Assembly: GCF_018502625.1 (NCBI RefSeq)
Contig: NZ_CP075566.1
Location: 625,001-689,000, forward strand
Direction of reading: 5' to 3'
Source of the DNA: Pseudomonas hormoni
Lineage (GTDB): Bacteria; Pseudomonadota; Gammaproteobacteria; Pseudomonadales; Pseudomonadaceae
DNA length: 64,000 nt
The notes beneath the pieces were generated by a model. It saw only the letters and a program-made list of their open reading frames with translations, was not told the origin of the DNA and searched no databases. Shown piece by piece: positions 54,936 through 64,000 of this stretch. Each line of letters starts with the position of its first letter. The stretch's first letter is position 1. Made by a program: the position numbers and the translations under genes.

Positions 54936-55400
54936 TCAGAACATCGGCCTGGCCGCGGCAATCGCCACCAACACCAGCCCAACGATCAAATTAACCCCCA
55001 CCAACTTGCGAATCCTCCCCAGCACCGCAGCCCCCGTCGGCCAGTCCTGCGCCGCCACCGCCGTGCGCAATTCCGGCAACAGCAACGCCTGAATCCGGAT
55101 AAATAGCGCCGTCATCACCACGTACAACCCCATCATCACCTGCACATAACGCGGCGCGGTTTCAAAACTTTCGTATTGCAGATGAATCATGCCCACGCCG
55201 CTGATCGGCAACAGCACCACCGCGACCCAGACCCAGCGGAAAAAACCCTGAAACACTTCCACCCACAGCTTCAAGCGGGCAGGGCCCTCCAGCGCCTTCA
55301 TCGCCGCGGGCCGCAAGACCATCCAGGCGAAAAACATGCCGCCGACCCACACCAGGGCGGACAGGACATGCAGGGGGTAAACGATGCCAAAAGGTGTCAT
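54936..55400 (-). CDS. CopD-family membrane protein
   Basis: The 154-residue protein has four predicted helices, with HVLSALVWVGGMFFAWMVLR first and GVNLIVGLVLVAIAAARPMF last. CopD-type proteins are associated with copper import or membrane heme binding; His11 and other residues fit the family. It is divergent from dinG. A role in copper is not established here. Confidence 0.75.
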   Translation of the reverse strand: MTPFGIVYPLHVLSALVWVGGMFFAWMVLRPAAMKALEGPARLKLWVEVFQGFFRWVWVAVVLLPISGVGMIHLQYESFETAPRYVQVMMGLYVVMTALFIRIQALLLPELRTAVAAQDWPTGAAVLGRIRKLVGVNLIVGLVLVAIAAARPMF

Positions 55401-55498
55401 TGGGGTACTCCGTTCTGCGCGGGATTAATTAGCGCGGTATGATAGCCGCCGATCCGAACCACTGAAAATTTATCCAGCGTTTTTTGCGCCCGACAACC

Positions 55499-57643
55499 AT
55501 GATCAGCACTGAACTCAAAACCACGATCCAGGGCGCCTACACGCGTTTTCTTGAAGCCAAGAGCCTCAAACCGCGCTACGGCCAACGCCTGATGATCGCC
55601 GAAATTGCCAAGGTCCTCGGTGACATCGACACCGACGACGAAGGCCGGCGCAGTGGCGACCCCGCGATTGTCGCGGTGGAAGCCGGCACTGGTACCGGCA
55701 AGACCGTGGCCTACAGCCTGGCGGCGATCCCGACCGCGAAGGCCGCCGGCAAACGCCTGGTGATCGCCACCGCCACCGTGGCGCTGCAAGAACAGATCGT
55801 CTACAAGGATCTGCCCGACCTGATGCGCAACAGCGGGCTGAATTTCAGCTTCGCCCTGGCCAAGGGCCGTGGGCGCTACATGTGCCTGTCCAAGCTCGAT
55901 ATGCTGCTTCAGGAAGGTCACGCACAAACCGCCACCGCGCAGCTGTTCGAAGAAGAAGGCTTCAAGATCGAGGTCGATGAGGCCAGCCAGAAGCTGTTCA
56001 CTAGCATGATCGAGAAGCTCGCCGGCAATAAATGGGACGGCGACCGCGACAGTTGGTCCACGGCCCTGGAAGACGCCGACTGGGCGCGCCTGACCACCGA
56101 TCACAGCCAGTGCACCAACCGCCATTGCCCTAACTTCGGCCAGTGCGCCTTCTACAAGGCCCGCGAAGGCATGGGCAAGGTCGACGTGATCGTCACCAAC
56201 CACGACATGGTCCTGGCCGACCTGGCATTGGGCGGCGGTGCGGTTCTGCCGGACCCGCGCGACACCATCTACGTGTTCGACGAAGGTCACCACCTGCCGG
56301 ACAAGGCCATCGGCCACTTCGCTCACTACACTCGCCTGCGTTCCACCGCCGACTGGCTGGAAACCACCGCCAAGAACCTCACCAAATTGCTCGCCCAGCA
56401 CCCGCTGCCGGGCGATCTGGGCAAGTTGATCGAGCAGGTGCCGGAACTGGCCCGTGAGATCAAGACCCAGCAACAGTTTATGTTCACTGCCTGCGAACAG
56501 GTCGCCGATTTCAAACCCGGCGAAGACGTCGAGGGCCGTGAACGGCCGCGTCACCGCTTCGTCGGCGGGGTGATTCCCGAGCACATGCGTGAGATGGGCG
56601 TCGAGTTGAAGAAAGGCTTTGCCCGTCTCACCGATCTGTTCACCCGGCTCACCGAATTGCTCAAGGAAGGCATGGACGGCGAGGTCAACATCGGCATCGC
56701 CAGCAACCAGGCCGAAGAGTGGTATCCGCTGTTCGGCAGCCTGTTGTCGCGCTCTTCGGGCAACTGGGAATTGTGGGTCGCATTCACCGCCGAAGACCCG
56801 GAAGACAACCCGCCCATGGCGCGTTGGCTGACTCTGGCCGAAAGCGGTTCGCTGTTCGACATCGAGGTCAACGCCAGCCCGATCCTCGCGGCGGAAATGC
56901 TCCGTCGCAACCTGTGGAACGTGGCTTATGGCGCACTGGTAACCTCGGCGACCCTGACTGCGCTCGGCACCTTCGACCGCTTCCGCATGCGCGCCGGCCT
57001 GCCGAAAAAAGCCGTGACTGCCGTGGTCCCGAGCCCGTTCCATCACGCCGACGCCGGTGTGCTGCGCGTACCGGACCTGAAAGCCGACCCGCGTGATGCG
57101 CCGGCCCACACGGCAGCGATCATCCGAGACCTGCCGCAACTGGTCGAAGGTTCGCGCGGCACGCTGGTGCTGTTCTCCTCGCGCAAACAGATGCAGGACG
57201 TGTTCGACGGTCTCGACCGCGACTGGCGCAAACAAGTGTTCATTCAAGGCAACCTGTCGAAACAGGAAACCCTGAACAAGCACAAGGCGCGCGTCGATGG
57301 CGGTGATTCCAGCGTGCTGTTCGGCCTGGCGAGTTTTGCTGAAGGAGTCGACTTGCCCGGCGCCTATTGCGAGCACGTGGTCATCGCGAAGATTCCGTTC
57401 TCGGTGCCCGATGATCCGGTCGAAGCGGCACTGGCCGAATGGATCGAAGCCCGTGGCGGCAATCCATTCATGGAAATCTCCGTGCCGGACGCTTCGCTGA
57501 AACTGGTCCAGGCCTGCGGTCGCTTGCTGCGTACCGAAGAAGACCGCGGCACCATCACCTTGCTCGATCGACGTCTGGTCACCCAGCGTTACGGCAAAGC
57601 GATCCTCAATGCGTTGCCGCCATTTCGTCGAGAAATTTCCTGA
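55499..57643 (+). CDS. dinG: ATP-dependent DNA helicase DinG
   Basis: The 714-residue XPD-like helicase has Walker A EAGTGTGKT (61-69), a cluster of Fe-S Cys (RYMC, then CTNRHCPNFGQC), the DEGH box (VFDEGHHLP) and a C-terminal motif VI (QACGRLLRTEEDRG). It unwinds D-loops, R-loops and G-quadruplexes 5' to 3'. I found no LexA box upstream, unlike E. coli dinG. ATG 55499 gives the canonical start MISTELKTTIQGAY. Confidence 0.95.
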   Translation: MISTELKTTIQGAYTRFLEAKSLKPRYGQRLMIAEIAKVLGDIDTDDEGRRSGDPAIVAVEAGTGTGKTVAYSLAAIPTAKAAGKRLVIATATVALQEQIVYKDLPDLMRNSGLNFSFALAKGRGRYMCLSKLDMLLQEGHAQTATAQLFEEEGFKIEVDEASQKLFTSMIEKLAGNKWDGDRDSWSTALEDADWARLTTDHSQCTNRHCPNFGQCAFYKAREGMGKVDVIVTNHDMVLADLALGGGAVLPDPRDTIYVFDEGHHLPDKAIGHFAHYTRLRSTADWLETTAKNLTKLLAQHPLPGDLGKLIEQVPELAREIKTQQQFMFTACEQVADFKPGEDVEGRERPRHRFVGGVIPEHMREMGVELKKGFARLTDLFTRLTELLKEGMDGEVNIGIASNQAEEWYPLFGSLLSRSSGNWELWVAFTAEDPEDNPPMARWLTLAESGSLFDIEVNASPILAAEMLRRNLWNVAYGALVTSATLTALGTFDRFRMRAGLPKKAVTAVVPSPFHHADAGVLRVPDLKADPRDAPAHTAAIIRDLPQLVEGSRGTLVLFSSRKQMQDVFDGLDRDWRKQVFIQGNLSKQETLNKHKARVDGGDSSVLFGLASFAEGVDLPGAYCEHVVIAKIPFSVPDDPVEAALAEWIEARGGNPFMEISVPDASLKLVQACGRLLRTEEDRGTITLLDRRLVTQRYGKAILNALPPFRREIS

Positions 57644-57738
57644 TACAGCGGTGGGCAAATCTGCCCGCCGCGTTGTCTATCTCTCTGCCATCGCTTTTCC
57701 ACTGGCCCATTGAGGTCGTTAGGGAGAATTTCGTTCTC

Positions 57739-60249
57739 ATGATTCGCCGTTCCTTGCCCGCCGTATTTGCCCTGTTGTTCGCAACGCCCTTGTTGGCCGC
57801 TCCCGCAGGCCAGCAGACGCTGTTCAACTTTGTGCGCCCCGCCGACGTGGTCCAGGTGGCGACTCAGGACGCCAGCCTGCCGCAATCCAATGCGGAGCAA
57901 ACGGCCGAAGGCGAAGTGCTGCGTCGGGTGACGTTCAACCCGGTGGCACAGCCAGCCCTGCGTTTGACCCCGCAGACCGGCGCCTGGGACTGGTCGCAGT
58001 CCGGCGTAATGAGCCTGCGGATCCAGAGCGCGATGAACTGGGCCGTGACCCTCTACGTGAAAATCCAGAGCAACGATGGCAAGACGCTGATCAGTCGCGT
58101 TGACCTGCCGGCGGGTCCTGCACAAACCCTGCTGGTGCCATTGGTTGCCACTTCGCCGCTGAGCCTGGGCATGAAGGCCGGGCCGCCGATGCCGATGACA
58201 GTCGACGGACAACGCATCCTGTTGGCCAGCAGCGCCGGTGAACTGGATCGCAGCCAGGTGGTGTCGGTGACCTTGTCGATGGATCAGCCGAAAGTCGCCC
58301 AAAGTATTCTGCTGGAGCGCTTTGGCGTACAGGACGGCGAGGGTGTGACCCAAGCCGTTTATGGCGGGCTGGTGGACGCTTTCGGGCAATCGACTCGAGC
58401 CAAATGGCCGGAAAAGGTCAGCAGCGACGAGCAACTCAAAAGCGCCGCCGCCAAGGAACAGCAACAAACCAAAACCTGGTTGGCCGAGCGCGAGAAGTCG
58501 TCGCTGGACAAATTCGGTGGCTGGATAAAAGGCCCGTCGTTCAAGGCCAGTGGCTTTTTCCGCACCGAGAAACGTGACGGTCGCTGGTACCTCGTGACGC
58601 CGGAAGGGCATCCGTTTTATTCGCTCGGGGTCAACACCATTACCCCGGACGTCAACCAGACCTACATCGCCGGCCGCGAATGGATGTTTGAGTCACTGCC
58701 GAAACCCGACGAGCCGCTGGCCAGTCACTTTGGCGAAGGCGACAACCGTGGCGGCAATGGCGTCGATCAGGGCCGTGCCTATAACGCCGGTCGCTGGTAC
58801 GACTTCTATGGCGCCAACCTGCAGCGTTTGTATGGCGCTCCTTGCGCGCTGGGCAGCGACACCAAGGCCGGTGTCGCCGAAGCGGCCAAGGCCGACGCGG
58901 TTGAGGCGACGGTCGAAAAAGCCGCTGAGCAACCCGTCCTGCCTGCCACGGCCGAATCCGGTGTTGCCGAAGCCGCCAAGGCCGGCGCAGAGGAAGCAAC
59001 GGTCGCGAAAGCGGCTGAGCAGAAACCCGCCGAGCCCTGCACAGCGGTGATTGATGAACAACGCTGGGCCAGTCACACCCTGGATCGCCTGCAAGCCTGG
59101 GGTTTCAACACCGTCGGCAACTGGAGCGCCCCGGCACTGGCCAACGCTGATCGCGTGCCCTACACCTTGCCGCTGTCGATCGTCGGCGATTACGCCAGCA
59201 TCAGCACGGGCACCGACTGGTGGGGCGGCATGCCCGACCCGTTCGACCCGCGTTTCGCCATGGCCACCGAGCGTGCCGTGGCCATCGCCGCCCGTGATCA
59301 TCGTGACGACCCGTGGCTGATCGGTTATTTCGCCGACAACGAACTGGCCTGGGCCGGTCCCGGTGACGACCCGAAAGCCCGCTACGCGCTGGCCTACGGC
59401 ACCTTGAAAATGACCACCGACGTGCCGGCCAAACGCGCGTTCCTCAAGCAATTACGCGACAAATACCGCAATCAGGCGGGCCTTTCCAAAGCCTGGGGCA
59501 TCGACCTGCCGGCCTGGGAATTGATGGAAGATCCGGGCTTCGTGCCACCGCTGCCAAGCGCCGAGCACCCGGAAATCGAGGCCGACTTCAAATACTTCCA
59601 GAAGGTCTTTGCCGACACGTACTTCAAAACCATTTCCGACTCGCTCAAGTGGCACGCACCGAACCAGCTGTTGCTGGGCGGTCGCTTTGCCATCAGCACC
59701 CCGGAAGCCGTGGATTCCTGCGCGCAGTATTGCGATGTGTTGAGCTTCAACATGTACACCCTGCAACCGCAGGACGGTTACGATTTCGCGAAATTGCGCA
59801 GCCTGGATAAGCCGGTGCTGATTACCGAATTCAACTTCGGCTCGGCCGATCGTGGCCCGTTCTGGGGCGGCGTGACGCAACTGGCCAAGGAAGAAGACCG
59901 CGGCCCGGCGTACGCCAACTTCCTGAAACAGGCGCTCAGTGAGCCGTCGATTGTTGGCGTGCACTGGTTCCAGTACCTCGATCAACCAGTGACCGGCCGT
60001 CTGCTGGACGGTGAAAACGGGCACTTTGGTCTGGTGGGCATTACCGACCTGCCGTTTCAGGGCTTTGTCGACAGTGTGCGCAAGAGCAACCTGGCGGCCG
60101 TTGATCAGTTGGGTAAAGAGGCCGAGAAGGCCAAGGCTGAAGCGGATAAAGCCAGTCACGATGCCGTGGGTGGGCGAAAAGCTGAAGCCGGCAAAGGCCC
60201 GGGGAAGGGCACCGGGCAGGCGGGTGGGCATTCCGGGAATGGCCATTAA
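57739..60249 (+). CDS. Exported GH-A clan glycoside hydrolase (agarase-like) with Ala-rich insert
   Basis: The 836-residue protein has a signal peptide (MIRRSLPAVFALLFATPLLA) and an N-terminal beta-sandwich region (30-190). The catalytic barrel carries Glu in GYFADNELAWAG (acid/base) and PVLITEFNFGSADRG (nucleophile). A duplicated 30-residue Ala/Glu/Lys unit (378-437) interrupts the catalytic part, and the last 50 residues are Lys/Ala then Gly-rich. Sequence style is that of agarase/GH50-like enzymes; the true polysaccharide is unknown, and endogenous exopolysaccharide is as likely as agar. Confidence 0.75.
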   Translation: MIRRSLPAVFALLFATPLLAAPAGQQTLFNFVRPADVVQVATQDASLPQSNAEQTAEGEVLRRVTFNPVAQPALRLTPQTGAWDWSQSGVMSLRIQSAMNWAVTLYVKIQSNDGKTLISRVDLPAGPAQTLLVPLVATSPLSLGMKAGPPMPMTVDGQRILLASSAGELDRSQVVSVTLSMDQPKVAQSILLERFGVQDGEGVTQAVYGGLVDAFGQSTRAKWPEKVSSDEQLKSAAAKEQQQTKTWLAEREKSSLDKFGGWIKGPSFKASGFFRTEKRDGRWYLVTPEGHPFYSLGVNTITPDVNQTYIAGREWMFESLPKPDEPLASHFGEGDNRGGNGVDQGRAYNAGRWYDFYGANLQRLYGAPCALGSDTKAGVAEAAKADAVEATVEKAAEQPVLPATAESGVAEAAKAGAEEATVAKAAEQKPAEPCTAVIDEQRWASHTLDRLQAWGFNTVGNWSAPALANADRVPYTLPLSIVGDYASISTGTDWWGGMPDPFDPRFAMATERAVAIAARDHRDDPWLIGYFADNELAWAGPGDDPKARYALAYGTLKMTTDVPAKRAFLKQLRDKYRNQAGLSKAWGIDLPAWELMEDPGFVPPLPSAEHPEIEADFKYFQKVFADTYFKTISDSLKWHAPNQLLLGGRFAISTPEAVDSCAQYCDVLSFNMYTLQPQDGYDFAKLRSLDKPVLITEFNFGSADRGPFWGGVTQLAKEEDRGPAYANFLKQALSEPSIVGVHWFQYLDQPVTGRLLDGENGHFGLVGITDLPFQGFVDSVRKSNLAAVDQLGKEAEKAKAEADKASHDAVGGRKAEAGKGPGKGTGQAGGHSGNGH

Positions 60250-60259
60250 TCGCTGATAT

Positions 60260-60352
60260 CCCTGTGGCGAGGGAGCTTGCTCCCGCTGGACTGCGCAGCA
60301 GGCCCTTTTTGGGGCCGCTTCGCAGCCCAGCGGGAGCAAGCTCCTCGCCACA
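60260..60352. repeat. REPIN (TGTGGCGAGGGAGCTTGC class)
   Basis: CCTGTGGCGAGGGAGCTTGC lies at the left. The right arm carries a one-base deletion (GCTCCTCGCCACA instead of GCTCCCTCGCCACA). Confidence 0.85.
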
Positions 60353-60471
60353 TAAGGGTTCTGTTTAATTCTATGGACGGATACACCGCCCAGCCCGCCC
60401 CTGTTCCCAAAACCATCAATGGCTGGAACAATGCGGGCCACTTTGTAGAGCTTTGTCCGAGGGAGTAGCGG

Positions 60472-61617
60472 GTGCAGATTCAGGGTCATTACGAACTCAG
60501 GTTCGAAGCGGTGCGTGAGGCGTTCGCCGCGTTGTTCGACGATCCCCAGGAACGTGGCGCAGCGCTGTGCATCCAGGTCGGTGGCGAAACTGTCGTCGAC
60601 CTCTGGTCCGGCACCGCCGACAAGGATGGCCATGAGGCCTGGCACAGCGACACCATTGCCAACCTGTTCTCCTGCACCAAGACCTTCACCGCCGTCACGG
60701 CCCTGCAACTGGTGGCCGAAGGCAAGCTGCAACTGGACGCCCCGGTTGCCCGCTACTGGCCCGAATTCGCTGCCGCCGGCAAGGAATCCGTCACCCTGCG
60801 TCAATTGCTCTGCCATCAGGCCGGTCTGCCGGCGCTGCGCGAGTTGCTGGCTCCAGAGGCGCTTTACGACTGGCACACCATGGTCGACGCCCTGGCGGCC
60901 GAATCGCCGTGGTGGACGCCGGGCACCGCTCACGGTTATGCCGCGATCACCTATGGCTGGCTGGTCGGCGAGTTGCTGCGTCGGGCCGACGGACGTGGGC
61001 CGGGCGAGTCGATCGTGGCCCGCGTCGCCAAACCGTTGGGGCTGGATTTCCACGTCGGTCTGGCGGATGAAGAATTCCATCGCGTGGCGCACATCGCCCG
61101 CGGCAAGGGCAACGTCGGCGATGCTGCCGCGCAGCGCCTGCTGCAAGTGACGATGCGCGAACCGACGGCCATGACCACGCGGGCCTTCACCAACCCGCCG
61201 TCGGTCCTGACCAGCACCAACAAGCCCGAGTGGCGGCGCATGCAGCAACCGGCGGCCAATGGCCACGGCAATGCCCGCAGCCTGGCCGGGTTCTACGCCG
61301 GTCTGCTCGACGGCAGCCTGCTGGAAAGCGAGATGCTCGACGAGCTGACCCGCGAACACAGCCTCGGCGAAGACAAGACTTTACTGACCCGCACCCGCTT
61401 CGGCCTGGGTTGCATGCTCGATCAACCGGACGTCCCCAACGCCACTTATTGCCTCGGCCCACGAGCGTTCGGCCATCCGGGCGCTGGTGGTTCCATCGGT
61501 TTTGCTGACCCTGAGCACGATGTCGCCTTCGGTTTTGTGACAAATACACTGGGGCCTTACGTCTTGATGGATCCGCGCGCGCAAAACCTTGCGCGGGTAC
61601 TGGCCACTTGTCTGTAA
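60472..61617 (+). CDS. Serine hydrolase, class C beta-lactamase/esterase fold (EstB-like)
   Basis: The 381-residue protein has the SxxK motif SCTK (67-70), a YxN-like Tyr (HGYAAITYGWL) and the HxG-type motif GHPGAGGS near residue 345. No signal peptide is visible, so it is probably cytoplasmic and an esterase rather than a true beta-lactamase. GAGGGAG precedes the GTG start at 60472. It resembles PA1047 by position. Confidence 0.88.
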   Translation: MQIQGHYELRFEAVREAFAALFDDPQERGAALCIQVGGETVVDLWSGTADKDGHEAWHSDTIANLFSCTKTFTAVTALQLVAEGKLQLDAPVARYWPEFAAAGKESVTLRQLLCHQAGLPALRELLAPEALYDWHTMVDALAAESPWWTPGTAHGYAAITYGWLVGELLRRADGRGPGESIVARVAKPLGLDFHVGLADEEFHRVAHIARGKGNVGDAAAQRLLQVTMREPTAMTTRAFTNPPSVLTSTNKPEWRRMQQPAANGHGNARSLAGFYAGLLDGSLLESEMLDELTREHSLGEDKTLLTRTRFGLGCMLDQPDVPNATYCLGPRAFGHPGAGGSIGFADPEHDVAFGFVTNTLGPYVLMDPRAQNLARVLATCL

Positions 61618-61731
61618 AACGCGCTCACGGGTTCCAGGGCCGGAACCCGAAGGCCTTTATGTTTTCCAAGCGTCTGTTTATCCGGGTCATGCCGGCCTGA
61701 TTTTTTATGATTTCATTTTTGTGGATATCCA

Positions 61732-62823
61732 ATGTCACTCAATAAAACCACCCTCGCTTTGGCCCTGTGTGTCGCTGTTACCGGTTGTGCGCAGACTCCA
61801 CAAAATGATTCGGATGGCAGCAGCTGGTGGCCGTTCGGGTCCTCGGACAAAGTCGCGGCAAAAGAGCCGGCTCCGGCCCCGGCACCTGTGAAACCAGTCG
61901 CTGCGGCCCCGGTTGCCAAGGCTGAAAGCTCCAGCCATTGGTACTGGCCGTTCGGTTCCGATGAAGTGCTCGATAAAAAACCAGAGGTAAAATCTGAAGC
62001 CAAGCCGGTCGAAGTGGCCAAGGCTGAGGCCGACGCGGGTGGCAAATGGTGGTGGCCGTTCGGCGGCAAAGAGCAAAGCACCGCCAAAGTTGTGCCTTTG
62101 CCTGATCCGAAAGTGACCCAGGCCTGGCTCGATGACTACGAACCGCGCCTGCGCGAGGCGATCAAGGACAGCAACCTGCAACTCGAGCGTCGTGAAAACG
62201 TGCTGGTGGTGATCGCGCCGGTAGAAGGCTCGTTCAACCCTGACCGTCCGGCCATGTTGCTGCCGGTTACCTTGGGTCCGTTCACTCGCGTGGCGAAAAT
62301 CCTCGAAGTCGATCCGAAGACGGCCGTGCTGGTACTCGGTCACAGCGATACCTCGGGTGCCGCACCGGCCAACGTGAAACTGAGCCAGGAACGGGCACAA
62401 GCCGTGGCGGCAATCTTCCGTCTCAGCGGCTTGCAACGTGATCGTCTGATGCTGCGTGGCATGGGCGGCGAAGCCCCGCGTGCAGCGAACGACAGCAATG
62501 AAGGCCGTGCCTTGAACCGTCGCGTTGAACTGTTGGTGACTCCGCAAAACACCATGGTCGCGCTGCTGAGCAAATACAACATGCCTGCCCCGGCGCCGGT
62601 CAAAATGGTCGCAGCCCAGGACGTCAAGCCAGTGGTCAAGCCCGTCACGCCTGCACCTGCCGCGAAGAAAGCCGCAGTGCCTGCTGCGAAAAAAGCCCCG
62701 GCCAAGAAAGCCGCCGCCAAGAAGGCACCGGCCAAGACTGCGACGCCGGCTAAAAAGACCGCGCCGGCCAAAGCCGCAGCAACTGACAAGAAAGTCGTTG
62801 CCGCCGATGCTGTGAAAAAGTGA
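61732..62823 (+). CDS. OmpA-domain lipoprotein with WWPFG repeats and histone-H1-like tail
   Basis: The 363-residue protein has a lipoprotein signal (LALALCVAVTGC, Cys19), three spaced W-rich repeats (SWWPFG at 31-36, YWPFG at 71-75, WWWPFG at 106-111) and an OmpA-like domain (about 180-275; VLVLGHSDTSGAAPANVKLS, ALNRRVELLVTP). A Lys/Ala/Pro tail (about 300-363, AKKAPAKKAAAKKAPAK) resembles histone H1 or AlgP. It likely anchors to peptidoglycan; tail and repeats have no known role. It lies 25 bases before pdxH. Confidence 0.8.
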   Translation: MSLNKTTLALALCVAVTGCAQTPQNDSDGSSWWPFGSSDKVAAKEPAPAPAPVKPVAAAPVAKAESSSHWYWPFGSDEVLDKKPEVKSEAKPVEVAKAEADAGGKWWWPFGGKEQSTAKVVPLPDPKVTQAWLDDYEPRLREAIKDSNLQLERRENVLVVIAPVEGSFNPDRPAMLLPVTLGPFTRVAKILEVDPKTAVLVLGHSDTSGAAPANVKLSQERAQAVAAIFRLSGLQRDRLMLRGMGGEAPRAANDSNEGRALNRRVELLVTPQNTMVALLSKYNMPAPAPVKMVAAQDVKPVVKPVTPAPAAKKAAVPAAKKAPAKKAAAKKAPAKTATPAKKTAPAKAAATDKKVVAADAVKK

Positions 62824-62847
62824 TTCGTTAACCAAAAGGAATGCGCC

Positions 62848-63495
62848 ATGACCCAGGGCCTGGCTGATATGCGTCGCGACTACACCCGAGATGGCCTGAC
62901 CGAGGCACAAGCCCCGGCCGAGCCGTTCGCGCTGTTCCATCAGTGGTTTGCTGATGCGGTGAAAACCGAGCAGGTGCCGGTGGAAGCCAACGCCATGACC
63001 CTGGCCACCGTCGACCAGGACGGTCGGCCGCATTGCCGCATTTTGCTGCTCAAGGGCCTGGACGAACACGGCTTCACGTTCTTCACCAACTACGACAGCG
63101 CCAAGGGCCAGCACCTGGCCGCGAATCCGTTCGCGGCCATGACCTTTTTCTGGCCGGCCCTGGAACGTCAGGTGCGCATCGAAGGTCGGGTGGTAAAGGT
63201 CACGCCTGAAGAGTCCGATGCCTATTTTCAGGTCCGGCCGCTGGGCAGCCGTCTCGGCGCCTGGGCTTCACCGCAAAGCCGCGTGATCGCCGATCGCGCC
63301 GAACTGGAAGCGCTGCTCAAGAACACCGAGCAACGTTTCAGCGATACACAGCCTCATTGCCCCGAGCACTGGGGCGGTTATCGCCTGCTGCCTGAGCGCA
63401 TCGAATTCTGGCAGGGCCGTTCGAGCCGTCTGCACGATCGCCTCAACTACCGCTCGCAGGGCGCCGACTGGATTCTTGAACGTCTGGCACCCTAA
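62848..63495 (+). CDS. pdxH: Pyridoxamine 5'-phosphate oxidase
   Basis: The 215-residue FMN enzyme has the motifs [20 protein letters not shown], the [11 protein letters not shown] segment, and the conserved C-terminus [16 protein letters not shown] with ILERLAP at the end. It makes pyridoxal 5'-phosphate from PNP or PMP. AAAAGGAA precedes ATG 62848. It is probably transcribed with the OmpA-domain gene and converges on the next gene with five bases between stops. Confidence 0.97.
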   Translation: MTQGLADMRRDYTRDGLTEAQAPAEPFALFHQWFADAVKTEQVPVEANAMTLATVDQDGRPHCRILLLKGLDEHGFTFFTNYDSAKGQHLAANPFAAMTFFWPALERQVRIEGRVVKVTPEESDAYFQVRPLGSRLGAWASPQSRVIADRAELEALLKNTEQRFSDTQPHCPEHWGGYRLLPERIEFWQGRSSRLHDRLNYRSQGADWILERLAP

Positions 63496-63500
63496 GCAGT

Positions 63501-63737
63501 CTACCGACCGGGATAGCCTGCCGCAGCGGCCTCCAGCCACTGAGGCAGGTCCCGACGCTTGATCTTCTGCGCTTGAGCGTTCGCCAGTTGCTGGAGCATG
63601 AAGACTTTCTTATGCTCGTCGTCTCCAGCCAAGGCTAACGCCAGGTCGCGGTCCATCCAGCGTTTGATCCGTACGTACAACCACCCATGGAAGTACAGAC
63701 CGGCGACAGTGGTGACGACAATGATGAAGTAATCCAT
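63501..63737 (-). CDS. Small membrane-anchored hypothetical protein
   Basis: The 78-residue protein has one N-terminal helix (MDYFIIVVTTVAGLYFHGWL) and a charged C-terminal part (DDEHKKVFMLQQLANAQAQK). I recognise no domain. It is conserved in position next to pdxH, as I recall for other Pseudomonas, and is divergent from slyB. Confidence 0.65.
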   Translation of the reverse strand: MDYFIIVVTTVAGLYFHGWLYVRIKRWMDRDLALALAGDDEHKKVFMLQQLANAQAQKIKRRDLPQWLEAAAAGYPGR

Positions 63738-63905
63738 GACAATCCCTGGTTCAGCGGCGCAGCTTGCGCCATTTGCCGCTACTGTTTGCTGAGTTCGTGG
63801 AGGCGCCTGTACCTGGCCTGAATCAAACCAATTTTATCCGGGCCACGTCGTGACAGGCGTCAAGCTGCGGAGTTTAATGAATACCTGTCCTTTGGAGTTG
63901 ATGCT

Positions 63906-64000
63906 ATGCGTAAGTCTGTTCTGCTGGTTGCTTCCTTTTCCACGATGGCGATGTTGCTCACTGGCTGCCAATCGAGCTTGACCGGTGACTCCTATTCCCG
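63906..64000 (+). CDS. slyB: SlyB-like glycine-zipper outer-membrane lipoprotein (3' end cut by window)
   Basis: The visible 31 residues are a lipoprotein signal (MRKSVLLVASFSTMAMLLTG then C22) followed by QSSLTGDSYSR, matching the N-terminus of Pseudomonas SlyB-type proteins. GGAG stands seven bases before ATG 63906. The glycine-zipper part lies outside the window. Confidence 0.7.
   Translation, partial: MRKSVLLVASFSTMAMLLTGCQSSLTGDSYS

Noticed and set aside
55397..57658. 753-codon open frame antisense to dinG
   Set aside because: It is a shadow of dinG; composition is not protein-like and it spans the dinG promoter.

Overview
This window is chromosomal DNA of a Pseudomonas of the P. fluorescens group. 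The evidence is roughly 60 % GC coding, gene order that follows several P. aeruginosa blocks (remembered synteny, not searched), and many Pseudomonas REP/REPIN palindromes between genes. It is mostly core genome with a few accessory stretches. The PA locus tags below come from memory.

Layout. 1-312: the end of a phage-tail bacteriocin (tailocin) or prophage lysis module, with nested Rz/Rz1 spanin genes, at the mutS-cinA junction. 393-2505: cinA-recA-recX, with a LexA box before recA. 2548-8725: LOG-family nucleosidase, a small RHH protein, a PA3611-like secreted protein, the DTW tRNA-modification enzyme, erdR, dgkA, and the divergent finR/fpr pair. 8863-16274: trmO, rhlG, a DUF1456 protein, an RsuA-type pseudouridine synthase, a GNAT enzyme, rimO and kup. 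16.5-19.6 kb: an accessory island holding a broken DUF3077-like gene behind a strongly structured leader, and a compact three-gene cassette (HTH protein, AbiEii-type nucleotidyltransferase, PP2C-type phosphatase) behind an 11-bp palindrome. This cassette is the best candidate here for an undescribed system. 19.7-30.7 kb: the aminoacyl-phosphatidylglycerol hydrolase and synthase/flippase (mprF), two initiator tRNA genes, SOS-controlled dinB, a lipoprotein, proS, ampG and an alkyltransferase-like protein. 30.8-34.9 kb: a DUF481 protein, a MORN-like protein, a cold-shock protein, dcd and a small hypothetical. 35.0-45.6 kb: the Lhr helicase / PdeM / ATP-dependent ligase / MBL exonuclease repair set, split in two by the aotJQMOP arginine/ornithine transport operon. 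45.8-64.0 kb: a block resembling PA1032-PA1053, with quiP, GST, an isochorismatase-like protein, SEC-C proteins, tandem OmpA-like lipoproteins, a collagen-like protein, dinG, a GH-A hydrolase, a serine hydrolase, a third OmpA-family protein, pdxH and the start of slyB.

How genes work together. recA and dinB carry near-identical LexA boxes, so recombination, SOS sensing and translesion synthesis are co-induced; recX tempers RecA. mprF and the downstream hydrolase form a make-and-break pair for aminoacylated phosphatidylglycerol. The aot operon encodes a complete ABC importer plus the AotO deacylase-like protein. Lhr, PdeM, ligase and exonuclease form a known repair module. Several genes (trmO, pdeM, the isochorismatase-like gene) end exactly in the TAG of a REP core, and the two tandem OmpA genes share a leader whose hairpin hides the ribosome-binding site.
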